NCBI RefSeq assembly: GCF_001245615.1
Contig: NZ_CWKH01000001.1
Span: 558,001-622,000 of the forward strand
From: Mycolicibacterium neworleansense
GTDB taxonomy: Bacteria; Actinomycetota; Actinomycetes; Mycobacteriales; Mycobacteriaceae
Reading direction: 5' to 3'
Length of the DNA: 64,000 nucleotides
The translations under genes were made by a program, and so were the position numbers. Positions 27,639 to 35,705 of this stretch are shown piece after piece; position 1 is the stretch's first letter; each line of letters starts with the position of its first letter. Below the pieces are notes generated by a model. The model made no database searches. It had not been told where the DNA came from and was given only the letters and a program-made list of their open reading frames with translations.

Positions 27639-27663
27639 CTTTGAGTTAAATCAATACCCAAAG
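27639..27663. promoter_or_regulatory. Inverted repeat, candidate TetR operator
   Basis: CTTTGAGT at 27639-27646 and ACCCAAAG at 27656-27663 form an inverted repeat (7 of 8 positions) around a 9-base AT-rich spacer. It lies in the 105-base region between the divergent SDR (27582) and tetR (27688) genes, where an autoregulating TetR protein usually binds. Confidence 0.5.
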
Positions 27664-27687
27664 TCCGCTCCGAACTATCATCAGCGC

Positions 27688-28323
27688 ATGCCGCGGCTGA
27701 CCAGGGCTCAACGCCAGGAACAGACGCGGGCTGAACTCCTGCAGGCCGCCAAGCGGCGCTTCCTGAGCCACGGTTATGCCGCCACGAGCCTCGAAGACAT
27801 CGCCGACGACGCGGGCTTTTCCAAAGGTGCGGTGTACTCCAACTTCGGCAGCAAGCCGAACCTCTGCCGCGATGTCCTCGAGCTGATCCACCGCGAGAAG
27901 TTCGCCGAGATGGCCGAACTCGCGATCTCCGATGCCGAGCTGGACAGCCGCGTGGCGGCCCTGAGCGCCTGGCTGGAGCGCACCGCGGGTGATGTCGGCT
28001 GGACCATGCTCGAGCTCGAATTCGCGGTGCTGTCTCGGAACAATCCCGAACTCGCCGAAATGATCACGGCATTGCGCAACGAGGCCGCACAGATGGTCAT
28101 CGACGTACTGCAGTCGATGTCAGCCGAACTCGGCCTCACCGAAGCGCAATTGGAGCACAGTGAGGTCGCGGCGAGCCTGGAGGATCTCGGCAACCTGCTG
28201 CTCAGCGCTGGGATCGGCCTCGGCATCCAGCGGGCCATCGACCCATCGGTGCCGGCCCGGCCGTTCACCGACGCATTCGGGCATCTGGTGAAACTGCTTG
28301 CCGCCCTGGGATCGCCGAAGTAA
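27688..28323 (+). CDS. TetR/AcrR family transcriptional regulator
   Basis: A 211-residue TetR regulator: RRFLSHGYAATSLEDIADDAG and FSKGAVYSNFGSKPNLC form the helix-turn-helix at about residues 20-60. ATG at 27688 (MPRLTRAQRQ) gives the usual short N-terminal arm. Divergent from the SDR-patatin-monooxygenase unit and 15 bases upstream of an esterase gene on the same strand, so it likely represses both directions and responds to a lipid or ketone intermediate. Candidate operator at 27639-27663. Confidence 0.91.
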   Translation: MPRLTRAQRQEQTRAELLQAAKRRFLSHGYAATSLEDIADDAGFSKGAVYSNFGSKPNLCRDVLELIHREKFAEMAELAISDAELDSRVAALSAWLERTAGDVGWTMLELEFAVLSRNNPELAEMITALRNEAAQMVIDVLQSMSAELGLTEAQLEHSEVAASLEDLGNLLLSAGIGLGIQRAIDPSVPARPFTDAFGHLVKLLAALGSPK

Positions 28324-28338
28324 CCCAAAGGAGTTCGA

Positions 28339-29388
28339 ATGGTATTACCGGCCGCCGCGCTGTCGACACGACGCCCCAGTCGCAGATCCCGAGCGTGCTA
28401 CGCCATCGCCCGCCGAACGCTGCTGGTGCAGGTACGTAGATCAGTTGCCTACCAAGGGGATCGGGCCGTCGAGGATCGCCTGGCCTCGATCGGGCGTCGC
28501 ATCGACGCGCTCGCGCGGTTGCAGCGCCTCCGTCCGCGGCGCGGGCTGCGGACCAGCCGCATCACGCTCGGCCGGGTCACCGTCGAGACCGTCCGTACCG
28601 CGGAATCGGCTCACCGTGCGCTCTCGGACGGCGTCATCCTCTACCTGCACGGCGGAGGATTCTTCCTCGGCGGCTTCGACACCCACTCGCATGTCGTCGT
28701 CGCGCTTGCCCGCCGGACACAACTGCCCGTGGTGCATGTCGAATACCGCCAGCACCCCGATGTGACCGTCGACGAGTCCGTCGCGGACTGCCTGCGCGTA
28801 TACCGCTGGTTGATGGATCAGGGTGCGGACCCGGCCACCACGGTCGTGGCCGGTGACTCGGCCGGCGGATTCCTGTCATTCGCAACTGTTCTCGCCGCTG
28901 CGGCGCAGGGGATGGGCACACCGGCCGGCGTCATCGGAGTCAGCCCACTGCTCGAACTCGACGGGGAACGCCGCTCCGGCCATCCCAACTTCGCCGAGGA
29001 CCGGATGGGGATCGGCCTTGCCCTTCCGATGATCGTCGAATGCGTGGGCCCGAAGAACTCGGACGGGCATGCCCTGTCACCGGTCAACGGGGTACTCACC
29101 GATTTCCCGCCGAGTCTGATCATCGCGGCGGAATCCGAGGCGCTGCGTTGTGACGCCGAACGCATGCATGAGGTGCTGACCGATGCGGGGCGGTCGTGCA
29201 CCCTCAAGGTCTGGCCCGGTCAGCTCCACGCCTTCCCGGCGTTCCTGCCGTTTCTGCCGGAGAGCCGTGAGGCCCGCGACTGCATGGTCGAGTTCATTCA
29301 GGACTGCTTGGGCACCAGCAAGCGCAGCGCACCCGCCACCGCGGACACCGTGACGGGCAGCGGGAGCGCGAAATCCCCGTCGGCGTAG
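28339..29388 (+). CDS. Alpha/beta hydrolase, hormone-sensitive-lipase-like (LipR-like esterase)
   Basis: A 349-residue esterase with HSL-family motifs: oxyanion HGGGFFLGG (about residues 105-113), nucleophile GDSAGG (about 173-178) and a C-terminal His in GQLHAFP (about 296). AAAGGAG lies just before ATG. Predicted to hydrolyse short or medium-chain esters, such as those made by the nearby Baeyer-Villiger enzyme. Its final about 30 codons (GTSKRSAPATADTVTG) overlap the 3' end of the convergent diacylglycerol kinase by 91 bases and look like reverse-complement coding, suggesting the original stop has been lost or shifted. Confidence 0.9.
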   Translation: MVLPAAALSTRRPSRRSRACYAIARRTLLVQVRRSVAYQGDRAVEDRLASIGRRIDALARLQRLRPRRGLRTSRITLGRVTVETVRTAESAHRALSDGVILYLHGGGFFLGGFDTHSHVVVALARRTQLPVVHVEYRQHPDVTVDESVADCLRVYRWLMDQGADPATTVVAGDSAGGFLSFATVLAAAAQGMGTPAGVIGVSPLLELDGERRSGHPNFAEDRMGIGLALPMIVECVGPKNSDGHALSPVNGVLTDFPPSLIIAAESEALRCDAERMHEVLTDAGRSCTLKVWPGQLHAFPAFLPFLPESREARDCMVEFIQDCLGTSKRSAPATADTVTGSGSAKSPSA

Positions 29389-30197
29389 GCGTTGATGCCT
29401 GGGCATTCCACGTGGATTGTCTTGGCGCGCTTGGTGGTCACCTCGTCGAGATCGACATGAGTGCCCTTGAAAACGGTGGGGAACAGGCGGACCAATCTCG
29501 TGCGGGACGCCGATGTGATCATCGTGACGTCGAGCAGCCCGTCCGAGTGGTCGGCGCCGGGACAGATCAACATGCCGCCGCCATAGCTGCGGGTGTTGCC
29601 GAACGCGGCCAGGGTGAGGTCGGTGCGGATCTCCGGGCCGTCGTCGAAAGTCAGCCGGAACGGCAGCAGCCGTAGCTTCGAGATCTCGGCGAGCATCGCG
29701 ACGTTGTAGCGCATTCGCCCGTGGGGCCAGCGCATCCGGTTGGTCCGGTCGCTGACCAGGGAATCGAACCCGGCGGCCATCACGGTGCCGAACCACTTGA
29801 CCGCGCCAGAGGTATCCACGATGCGGCCGAGGTCGACCGTCTCGGTGTGACCGTCGGCGACGATGTCGGCTGCGGCCTCGGGATCGCCTGTCGGTAACCG
29901 GTATTCGCGGGCATGGTCGTTGCCGGTGCCGGCGGGCACGATGCCCAGCGGGACGTCTCCGGTGGCCAGCGCCTGCAGGGCGAGCGAGATCACCCCGTCG
30001 CCGCCGACCACCACCAGGGCGTCGGTGCCGCGGTCGAGCGCCTCGTCGACCAGGCGGCGGGCATGGGCGGCGTCGGTCCCGACGATCGCGCACACATCGA
30101 TACCGCGCCGCTGGAACTGCGCGACAGCCCGTTCGGCCGCGTGCGGCGCATTCCCGTGCCCCGACATGGGATTGGTCAGGACCGTGACCTGCTTCAC
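29298..30197 (-). CDS. Diacylglycerol kinase-like lipid kinase (Rv2252 equivalent)
   Basis: A 299-residue DagK-family kinase. GGDGVISLALQAL is the nucleotide-binding GGDG motif and LGIVPAGTGNDHARE is the second conserved block. The Rv2252 enzyme of M. tuberculosis phosphorylates diacylglycerol and feeds phosphatidylinositol mannoside synthesis; the same role is inferred. Start GTG at 30197 overlaps the stop of the upstream FAD oxidase (GTGA). The 3' end overlaps the convergent esterase by 91 bases. Confidence 0.92.
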   Translation of the reverse strand: MKQVTVLTNPMSGHGNAPHAAERAVAQFQRRGIDVCAIVGTDAAHARRLVDEALDRGTDALVVVGGDGVISLALQALATGDVPLGIVPAGTGNDHAREYRLPTGDPEAAADIVADGHTETVDLGRIVDTSGAVKWFGTVMAAGFDSLVSDRTNRMRWPHGRMRYNVAMLAEISKLRLLPFRLTFDDGPEIRTDLTLAAFGNTRSYGGGMLICPGADHSDGLLDVTMITSASRTRLVRLFPTVFKGTHVDLDEVTTKRAKTIHVECPGINAYADGDFALPLPVTVSAVAGALRLLVPKQS

Positions 30198-31807
30198 GGA
30201 ATCAGCTTGCCCGGGTTGAGGATTCCGGCCGGATCCAGGGTGGCCTTGACGGCGCGCAGTACCTCGACGCCGAGGTCGCCGATCTCCGCACGCATCCAGG
30301 GACGGTGATCCGCGCCGACTGCGTGGTGGTGGGTGATGGTGCCGCCGCCTCGAACCATGGCATCGGACGCGGCCTTCTTCGCGGCCTGCCACTGCTCGAT
30401 CGTATTGCCGCGCTGGGCCGCGACGACGGTGAAGTAAAGCGAGGCACCGGTGGGGTACACATGCGAAATGTGACACATCACCAGGGCCGGCGTGCCGGAT
30501 TCGGCGAGTGAGGTGGTCAGCGCCTCGGTCACCGCGGCCTTCAGTCCGGCCAGGTTGGACCACGTGGTCGCGGTCTCCAGGGTTTCGCACAGCGCACCGA
30601 CGGCCAGCAGCGAATCGCGCAGATACGGCGCATTGAACCGGCCGTGTTCCCAGGCCCGGGCCGGCGCGTCACCGAGCGACGTGCCACCGTGGGCTTCGAG
30701 CACGGCGCGGGTCTCCGCGTGGCGGCTCTCGGTGTGCGCCTCGGTTCCCTCGAACAACGTGACGGCCAGGCAGCCACCCGTAATGCTCTGCTCACCAATG
30801 CTTTCCGTGGTCGCCAGGTTCACCCCGGTCTCGGCCTCGTCGGACAACCGGATCACCGTCGGGCCGGTCCCGGTCTGGGTGACGGCCCGCAGCGCTTCGG
30901 CGCCCGTCGCGAAATCGGGGAAAGACCACGCTTCGTAGCGGGTGGTCGCCGGCACCGGATGTACCCGGACCCGGACCCGGGTGATGACCCCGAACACCCC
31001 TTCGGACCCGAGCAGCAGTTGCCGCAGATCCGGTCCGGCGGCCGAGGCCGGGGCGCGGCCGAGGTCGAGCGTGCCGGCCGGGGTGACCGCGCGCAGGCCA
31101 CGGACCATGTCGTCGAAACGACCGTATCCGGCCGAATCCTGCCCTGAGGAACGGGTGGCGGCGAACCCGCCGATCGTGGCGAACTGGAAGCTCTGCGGAA
31201 AGTGTCCCAGCGAGAAGCCCTGTGCGCCAAGCAGTGCTTCGGCCTGTGGTCCGGTGACGCCGGCACCGAGCTCGGCCTCACCGGCGACCTCGTCGAGGCT
31301 GTGCAGGGAGTCGAACCGGCGCAGGTCGAGTGTGACGACGGCAGCGAATTCACCGCGCAGCGGATCCAGCCCACCCACGACGCTCGTCCCGCCGCCGAAC
31401 GGGACGACCGCGATCCGTTGCTCGGCGCAGTGCGCCAGGATCGCGGCGACCTCATCATCCGAACCCGGGAGCAACACCGCGTCGGGCGCATCCTGCACCC
31501 CGGAGTCGTTGCGGCGCAGCAGATCCAACGTCGACTTCCCGCCGGCGTGCAACAGCCGTGACATGGAGTCGGTACCGCAGTGCTGGGGGCCGACGATCGC
31601 GGCGAGGGCGTCTCGGTCGCCGTCGGACAGTGCCGATGGCCGCAATTGCACCTGCGCGGGCGCCAGCTCGGCCGCCGGTGCGGCATCGACGCCCAGGGCC
31701 TGCTGCAGCAGGGACCGGATCCCGTCGGAGAGCGGCTTGGCTGCCTGCGGGTCGCCCCAGGCATTCCACTTCATCGGAGGCAGAAACTGTTCAGCCGGCT
31801 GAGTCAT
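30194..31807 (-). CDS. FAD-linked oxidase, alkyl-DHAP synthase-like (Rv2251 equivalent)
   Basis: A 537-residue flavoprotein of the FAD_binding_4 / vanillyl-alcohol oxidase family. VVPFGGGTSVVGGLDP binds FAD pyrophosphate, FPQSFQFATIGGFAATRSSGQDSAGYG is typical of AGPS-type proteins, and the C-terminal DPAGILNPGKL is the classic FAD-oxidase ending. The AGPS family makes ether lipids from acyl-DHAP; the mycobacterial member is uncharacterised as far as I know. It is coupled to the diacylglycerol kinase gene and divergent from tetR-glpD with only 17 bases between the start codons. Confidence 0.9.
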   Translation of the reverse strand: MTQPAEQFLPPMKWNAWGDPQAAKPLSDGIRSLLQQALGVDAAPAAELAPAQVQLRPSALSDGDRDALAAIVGPQHCGTDSMSRLLHAGGKSTLDLLRRNDSGVQDAPDAVLLPGSDDEVAAILAHCAEQRIAVVPFGGGTSVVGGLDPLRGEFAAVVTLDLRRFDSLHSLDEVAGEAELGAGVTGPQAEALLGAQGFSLGHFPQSFQFATIGGFAATRSSGQDSAGYGRFDDMVRGLRAVTPAGTLDLGRAPASAAGPDLRQLLLGSEGVFGVITRVRVRVHPVPATTRYEAWSFPDFATGAEALRAVTQTGTGPTVIRLSDEAETGVNLATTESIGEQSITGGCLAVTLFEGTEAHTESRHAETRAVLEAHGGTSLGDAPARAWEHGRFNAPYLRDSLLAVGALCETLETATTWSNLAGLKAAVTEALTTSLAESGTPALVMCHISHVYPTGASLYFTVVAAQRGNTIEQWQAAKKAASDAMVRGGGTITHHHAVGADHRPWMRAEIGDLGVEVLRAVKATLDPAGILNPGKLIP

Positions 31808-31824
31808 GCGTTACAGTATTACAC
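31808..31824. promoter_or_regulatory. Overlapping divergent promoter, probably leaderless on both sides
   Basis: Only 17 bases separate the start codons of the FAD oxidase (ATG ending at 31807) and tetR (ATG from 31825). On the plus strand TACAGT at 31812-31817 is a -10 element (TANNNT) placed 7 bases before the tetR ATG; on the minus strand TACTGT lies 5 bases before the other ATG. No Shine-Dalgarno fits. Direct repeat TTACA ... TTACA (31811-31815, 31819-31823) could be regulator half-sites. Leaderless transcription is common in mycobacteria. Confidence 0.55.
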
Positions 31825-32412
31825 ATGATGTCAATCAGTAACGATAGATCGCTGAGCGACCAGATCTTGGAAGCCGCCGCCAGCTGCGTGCTGGCCTTCG
31901 GTGTTGACCGCGTGACGCTGGCCGAGATCGCCCGGCGGGCAGGTGTCAGCCGCCCGACCGTGTATCGGCGGTTCCCCGACACCCAGTCGATCCTCGCCGC
32001 GCTGCTCACCGCGCGGGTGGTCGGTGTCCTCGATACGACCGAGGTAGGTGGTCCGGGCCGTGCGGCGCTGGTCGATCGCATCGTGACCGTGGCCGCGCGG
32101 CTGCGCCACGACGAGGTGATCATGGCGGTCCTGCACTCGGCGCCGGAAGTGGCGATGGTCTACATCGCCGAGCGACTGGGCACCAGTCAGCAGATCCTGA
32201 TCGATGCACTGGCCGGCGAACTCAAGCTCGCACAGGAGGCCGGTCGCGGGGACGACCGCGTCCGGGCCGGGGATCCCCGCCAACTGGCCACCATGTGCCT
32301 GCTCATCACACAATCGGCGATCCAGTCCGCACAGATGGTCGAGCCCATCCTCGATGCCGAGACCCTGGCCGGCGAACTCGCCCACGCCCTGAACGGATAC
32401 CTGGCATCGTGA
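31825..32412 (+). CDS. TetR family transcriptional regulator (Rv2250c equivalent)
   Basis: A 195-residue TetR regulator. FGVDRVTLAEIARRAGVSRPT and VYRRFPDTQSILAALL form the DNA-binding region (about residues 22-60). Two adjacent ATGs (31825, 31828) could serve as start; no ribosome site is visible. It overlaps glpD by 4 bases (GTGA) and is divergent from the AGPS-like oxidase/lipid kinase pair, so it probably regulates glycerolipid genes on both sides. Ligand unknown, possibly an acyl-CoA or a glycerol phosphate derivative. Confidence 0.9.
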   Translation: MMSISNDRSLSDQILEAAASCVLAFGVDRVTLAEIARRAGVSRPTVYRRFPDTQSILAALLTARVVGVLDTTEVGGPGRAALVDRIVTVAARLRHDEVIMAVLHSAPEVAMVYIAERLGTSQQILIDALAGELKLAQEAGRGDDRVRAGDPRQLATMCLLITQSAIQSAQMVEPILDAETLAGELAHALNGYLAS

Positions 32413-33956
32413 CCGGCCCGACAGCACTCAACCGCGCCAGGCGCACAACCGAATTGGCCGCCCTGGCCGACGGAGAACAGCTCGACGTGATCGTCATCGG
32501 CGGCGGCATCACCGGGGCCGGCATCGCGCTGGACGCCGCCACCCGGGGCCTGCGGGTGGCCCTGGTGGAGAAACACGATCTGGCTTTCGGGACCAGCCGG
32601 TGGAGTTCGAAACTGGTCCACGGCGGTCTGCGCTACCTGGCCACGGGCAATGTCGGGATCGCCCGCCGCAGCGCGATCGAACGCGGAATCCTGATGACCC
32701 GCAACGCGCCTCACCTCGTCAAGGCCATGCCGCAACTGGTGCCGCTACTGCCGTCGATGAGACGCGCGTCGCGCGCGTTGGTGCGCACCGGATTCATCGC
32801 AGGCGACGGTTTGCGCAGGCTCGCCGGAACCAGCCCGGCGACCTTGCCGCGCTCGCGCCGGGTGGACGCACGTCGCGCGGTCGAGCTGGCCCCGACCGTT
32901 CGCACCGAGGGACTCGACGGGGCCTACCTGGCCTACGACGGCCAGCTGATCGATGACGCCCGGCTGGTGGCCGCCGTCGCCCGAACCGCGGCCCAGCACG
33001 GGGCCCGCATTCTCACCCGGGTCTCGGCCGCCGCGGCCGGTGCCACCTCGGTCCGACTGACCGACGAACTCAGCGGCGATTCCTTCGACGCGACGGCGCG
33101 GGTGGTCATCAACGCCGCCGGGGTGTGGGCCGGCGACCTCGACCCGGCGCTCACACTACGGCCCAGCCGCGGTACGCATCTGGTGTTCGATTCCGCGGCA
33201 TTCGGCAATCCCACTGCGGCCCTGACAATTCCGATACCGGGGGAGTTGAACCGGTTTGTCTTCGCGATGCCCGAGCAGCTCGGCCGCGTCTACCTCGGCC
33301 TGACCGACGAAGACGCCCCTGGGCCGATTCCCGATGTGCCGGAACCGACTCCGGCCGAGATCGCGTTTCTGCTCGACACCGTCAACACCGCGCTGGCCAC
33401 AGACCTGACCACCGCGGATGTGCGCGGCACCTACGCGGGGCTGCGTCCACTGATCGACACCGGAGAGGGCAACACGGCCGACGTGTCCCGCGAACACGCG
33501 GTGGTGGAATCGGCCGGCGGCGTGATCAGCATCATCGGCGGGAAGCTCACCGAATACCGGTACATGGCCCAGGATGTCCTGGACCGGGCGCTGGCCCTGC
33601 GCGGGCTGTCCGCGGCGGGCTGTCGCACGGCGAACCTGCCGCTCGTCGGTGCGCCGGCCAATCCGGTGTCCACGTTGCGCTCCGAGCACGCCCTCCCGTC
33701 CTCGCTGGTGGCCCGGTACGGCGCCGAGGCCCCCAACGTCATTGCCCGGGCCCGGTGTGCTCGCCCCACGGACCCTGTGGCCGACGGAATCGACGTCATA
33801 CGTGCGGAATTCGAGTACGCCGTCACCCACGAAGGGGCCCTGTGTGTCGATGACGTCCTCGACCGGCGCACGCGCATCGGTTTGGTGGCGGCCGACCGGG
33901 ATCTCGCGAGCGCGGCGGCCGCCGAGATGGTCGCCGAGTTCGGGCAAGGCGAGTAG
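32409..33956 (+). CDS. glpD: Aerobic glycerol-3-phosphate dehydrogenase
   Basis: A 515-residue FAD-dependent, membrane-associated enzyme that oxidises glycerol-3-phosphate to DHAP and passes electrons to the quinone pool. The FAD motif is VIVIGGGITGAGIALDAATR, followed by the highly conserved GTSRWSSKLVHGGLRYL and IIGGKLTEYRYMAQDV. Start GTG at 32409 overlaps the tetR stop by 4 bases. Corresponds by position to glpD1 (Rv2249c). With the neighbouring lipid kinase and AGPS-like protein it links the glycerol-3-P/DHAP pool to lipid synthesis. Confidence 0.95.
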   Translation: MTGPTALNRARRTTELAALADGEQLDVIVIGGGITGAGIALDAATRGLRVALVEKHDLAFGTSRWSSKLVHGGLRYLATGNVGIARRSAIERGILMTRNAPHLVKAMPQLVPLLPSMRRASRALVRTGFIAGDGLRRLAGTSPATLPRSRRVDARRAVELAPTVRTEGLDGAYLAYDGQLIDDARLVAAVARTAAQHGARILTRVSAAAAGATSVRLTDELSGDSFDATARVVINAAGVWAGDLDPALTLRPSRGTHLVFDSAAFGNPTAALTIPIPGELNRFVFAMPEQLGRVYLGLTDEDAPGPIPDVPEPTPAEIAFLLDTVNTALATDLTTADVRGTYAGLRPLIDTGEGNTADVSREHAVVESAGGVISIIGGKLTEYRYMAQDVLDRALALRGLSAAGCRTANLPLVGAPANPVSTLRSEHALPSSLVARYGAEAPNVIARARCARPTDPVADGIDVIRAEFEYAVTHEGALCVDDVLDRRTRIGLVAADRDLASAAAAEMVAEFGQGE

Positions 33957-33968
33957 TCCACCGGAGCC

Positions 33969-34856
33969 TCACGTCTGCCCACCCTGGGACAGAAGCGCGT
34001 CGCGCACGGCTGAACTGGTGTGCCGCTGCCACAGTGCCTGGGCCCCCACCAGCAATGGGGGTTCCAGTTCGGTGACCGTCACGCGGCCGTCCATGGCCGG
34101 ACCAGGGACAGTGGTGACGAATGCGATCGCTCCGGTGGTGAGCGGGGCGGCGACGGTCGCCGCACCCTGGACCCGGCTGACGACATACTCGGGTTCGAAT
34201 CCGGCCCGCCGGCACGCACCCATCAGAAAGTCGCTGTAGTACGAGGTCCCCGGGGGAGCCCATAGCGCGATGCGCTCACCGGCGAGCTCGTGAATGTCGA
34301 CGACCGAGCGGCCGGCCAGCCGGTGTTCGCCGGGCATCGCCAGCCGCACCCGGTCGTAACCCAAGATGGCCGTGGCCAATTCGTTGGTGGGAACCACGCC
34401 TCGGCGCAGGCCCAGGTGCACGCTGCCGTCGAGCACCGCACCGGCAAGCTGATCGGGGTAGAGCTGACGGAAGGTGAAGGACGTGGCAGGGAAGGCGAGG
34501 ATGGCCGGTTCGACGCGGGCGTAGGCTTCGCTACCGCTGAGTGCCGGGGTGTGGCCGACGACGAATACCTCAGCGGCACCTCCGGCAGTCTGTTCCACCC
34601 GTGCGGCCACGGTCTGTGCTGCTGCCAGCAGTGTTCGGCCCTCGCCCAGAAGAAACTCGCCCGCCCGCGTGAGTGTCAGGCCACGCCCCTCCCGCTGGAA
34701 CAGCGTGGCGTTGAGATCTTTCTCGAATTGCTGCATGGAGCTGCTCAGGGCTTGTTGGCTAATGTGCAGCGCGGTGGCAGCGGCGGTAACGCTGCCGCAT
34801 TCCGCTATCGCAACGAATTGACGTAAACGCCGTAGATCAGGGACTTTTGCTGACAC
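33969..34856 (-). CDS. LysR family transcriptional regulator
   Basis: A 295-residue LysR regulator: the N-terminal winged helix-turn-helix is LRQFVAIAECGSVTAAATAL and HISQQALSSSMQQFEKDL (about residues 10-48), followed by TLTRAGEFLLGEG. The rest is a periplasmic-binding-like effector domain. It is divergent from an SDR gene (34944), the classic LysR target arrangement, and a candidate LysR box lies between at 34868-34890. The effector is unknown. Confidence 0.93.
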   Translation of the reverse strand: MSAKVPDLRRLRQFVAIAECGSVTAAATALHISQQALSSSMQQFEKDLNATLFQREGRGLTLTRAGEFLLGEGRTLLAAAQTVAARVEQTAGGAAEVFVVGHTPALSGSEAYARVEPAILAFPATSFTFRQLYPDQLAGAVLDGSVHLGLRRGVVPTNELATAILGYDRVRLAMPGEHRLAGRSVVDIHELAGERIALWAPPGTSYYSDFLMGACRRAGFEPEYVVSRVQGAATVAAPLTTGAIAFVTTVPGPAMDGRVTVTELEPPLLVGAQALWQRHTSSAVRDALLSQGGQT

Positions 34857-34867
34857 ACTCCTACTCT

Positions 34868-34890
34868 ATCTACAACCAGACCTTGTGGAT
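34868..34890. promoter_or_regulatory. Candidate LysR binding site
   Basis: ATCTACAA (34868-34875) and TTGTGGAT (34883-34890) form an inverted repeat, 7 of 8 positions matching, around a 7-base spacer. It starts 12 bases upstream of the lysR start codon and lies 54 bases from the divergent SDR gene, as expected for an autoregulating LysR protein. Confidence 0.45.
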
Positions 34891-34943
34891 ACTTCGGTTT
34901 TTTGCGTTATCTATCTGTGGACGACGAAACTACGCTGCTCACC

Positions 34944-35693
34944 ATGAGCAAACTTGAAGGTAAGTCCGCAGTCGTTGCTGCTGGTGCGAAGAACCTTGGT
35001 GGCCTGATCAGCACCACGTTGGCCGCCAAGGGTGTCAACGTCGCTGTCCACTACAACAGCGCCTCCACCGAGGCCGATGCCGACAAGACCGTGGCTGCCG
35101 TGCAGGCCGCGGGCGTCAAGGCCGTCAAAGTGCAAGGCGACCTGACGGTTCCGGCCAACGTCGAGAAACTCTTCGACACGGCCGTCGACGCATTCGGCGG
35201 CGTCGACATCGCGATCAACACCGTGGGCAAGGTGTTGCGCAAGCCGTTCGTCGAAACCACTGAGGCCGAGTACGACTCGATGTTCGACATCAACGCCAAG
35301 GCGGCCTACTTCTTCCTGCAACAAGCGGGCAAGCGCCTGGCCGACAACGGCTCGGTGGTCACCATCGTGACCGCGCTGCTGGCGGCCTACACCGACGGCT
35401 ACTCGACGTATGCGGGCTCGAAGAGCCCCGTCGAACACTTCACCCGGGCCGCCTCCAAGGAATTCGGCGTCCGCGGCATCAACGTCAACAACGTCGCCCC
35501 CGGCCCGATGGACACGCCGTTCTTCTATCCGCAGGAAACTCCGGAGCGGGTCGAGTTCCACAAGTCGCAGGCGATGGGCAACCGGCTGACCGAGATCACC
35601 GACATCGCGCCGCTGGTGGTGTTCCTCGCCGACGAGGGGCACTGGATCAACGGGCAGACCATCTTCGCCAACGGCGGTTACACCACCCGTTAG
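34944..35693 (+). CDS. SDR family oxidoreductase with atypical motifs
   Basis: A 249-residue SDR-fold protein. The cofactor motif is unusual (AAGAKNLGG instead of TGxxxGxG), the NNAG motif is replaced by NTVGK, and the catalytic Ser position appears to be Thr (VTIVTALLA); the YAGSK Tyr and Lys are present and the C-terminus ends NGQTIFANGGYTTR. It may bind NADP but have altered or slow catalysis. ATG at 34944 is chosen because it places the motif correctly; an in-frame start at 34902 lacks support. Divergent from the LysR gene, probably its target. Confidence 0.87.
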   Translation: MSKLEGKSAVVAAGAKNLGGLISTTLAAKGVNVAVHYNSASTEADADKTVAAVQAAGVKAVKVQGDLTVPANVEKLFDTAVDAFGGVDIAINTVGKVLRKPFVETTEAEYDSMFDINAKAAYFFLQQAGKRLADNGSVVTIVTALLAAYTDGYSTYAGSKSPVEHFTRAASKEFGVRGINVNNVAPGPMDTPFFYPQETPERVEFHKSQAMGNRLTEITDIAPLVVFLADEGHWINGQTIFANGGYTTR

Positions 35694-35705
35694 CGCGCTG
35701 AAGAG

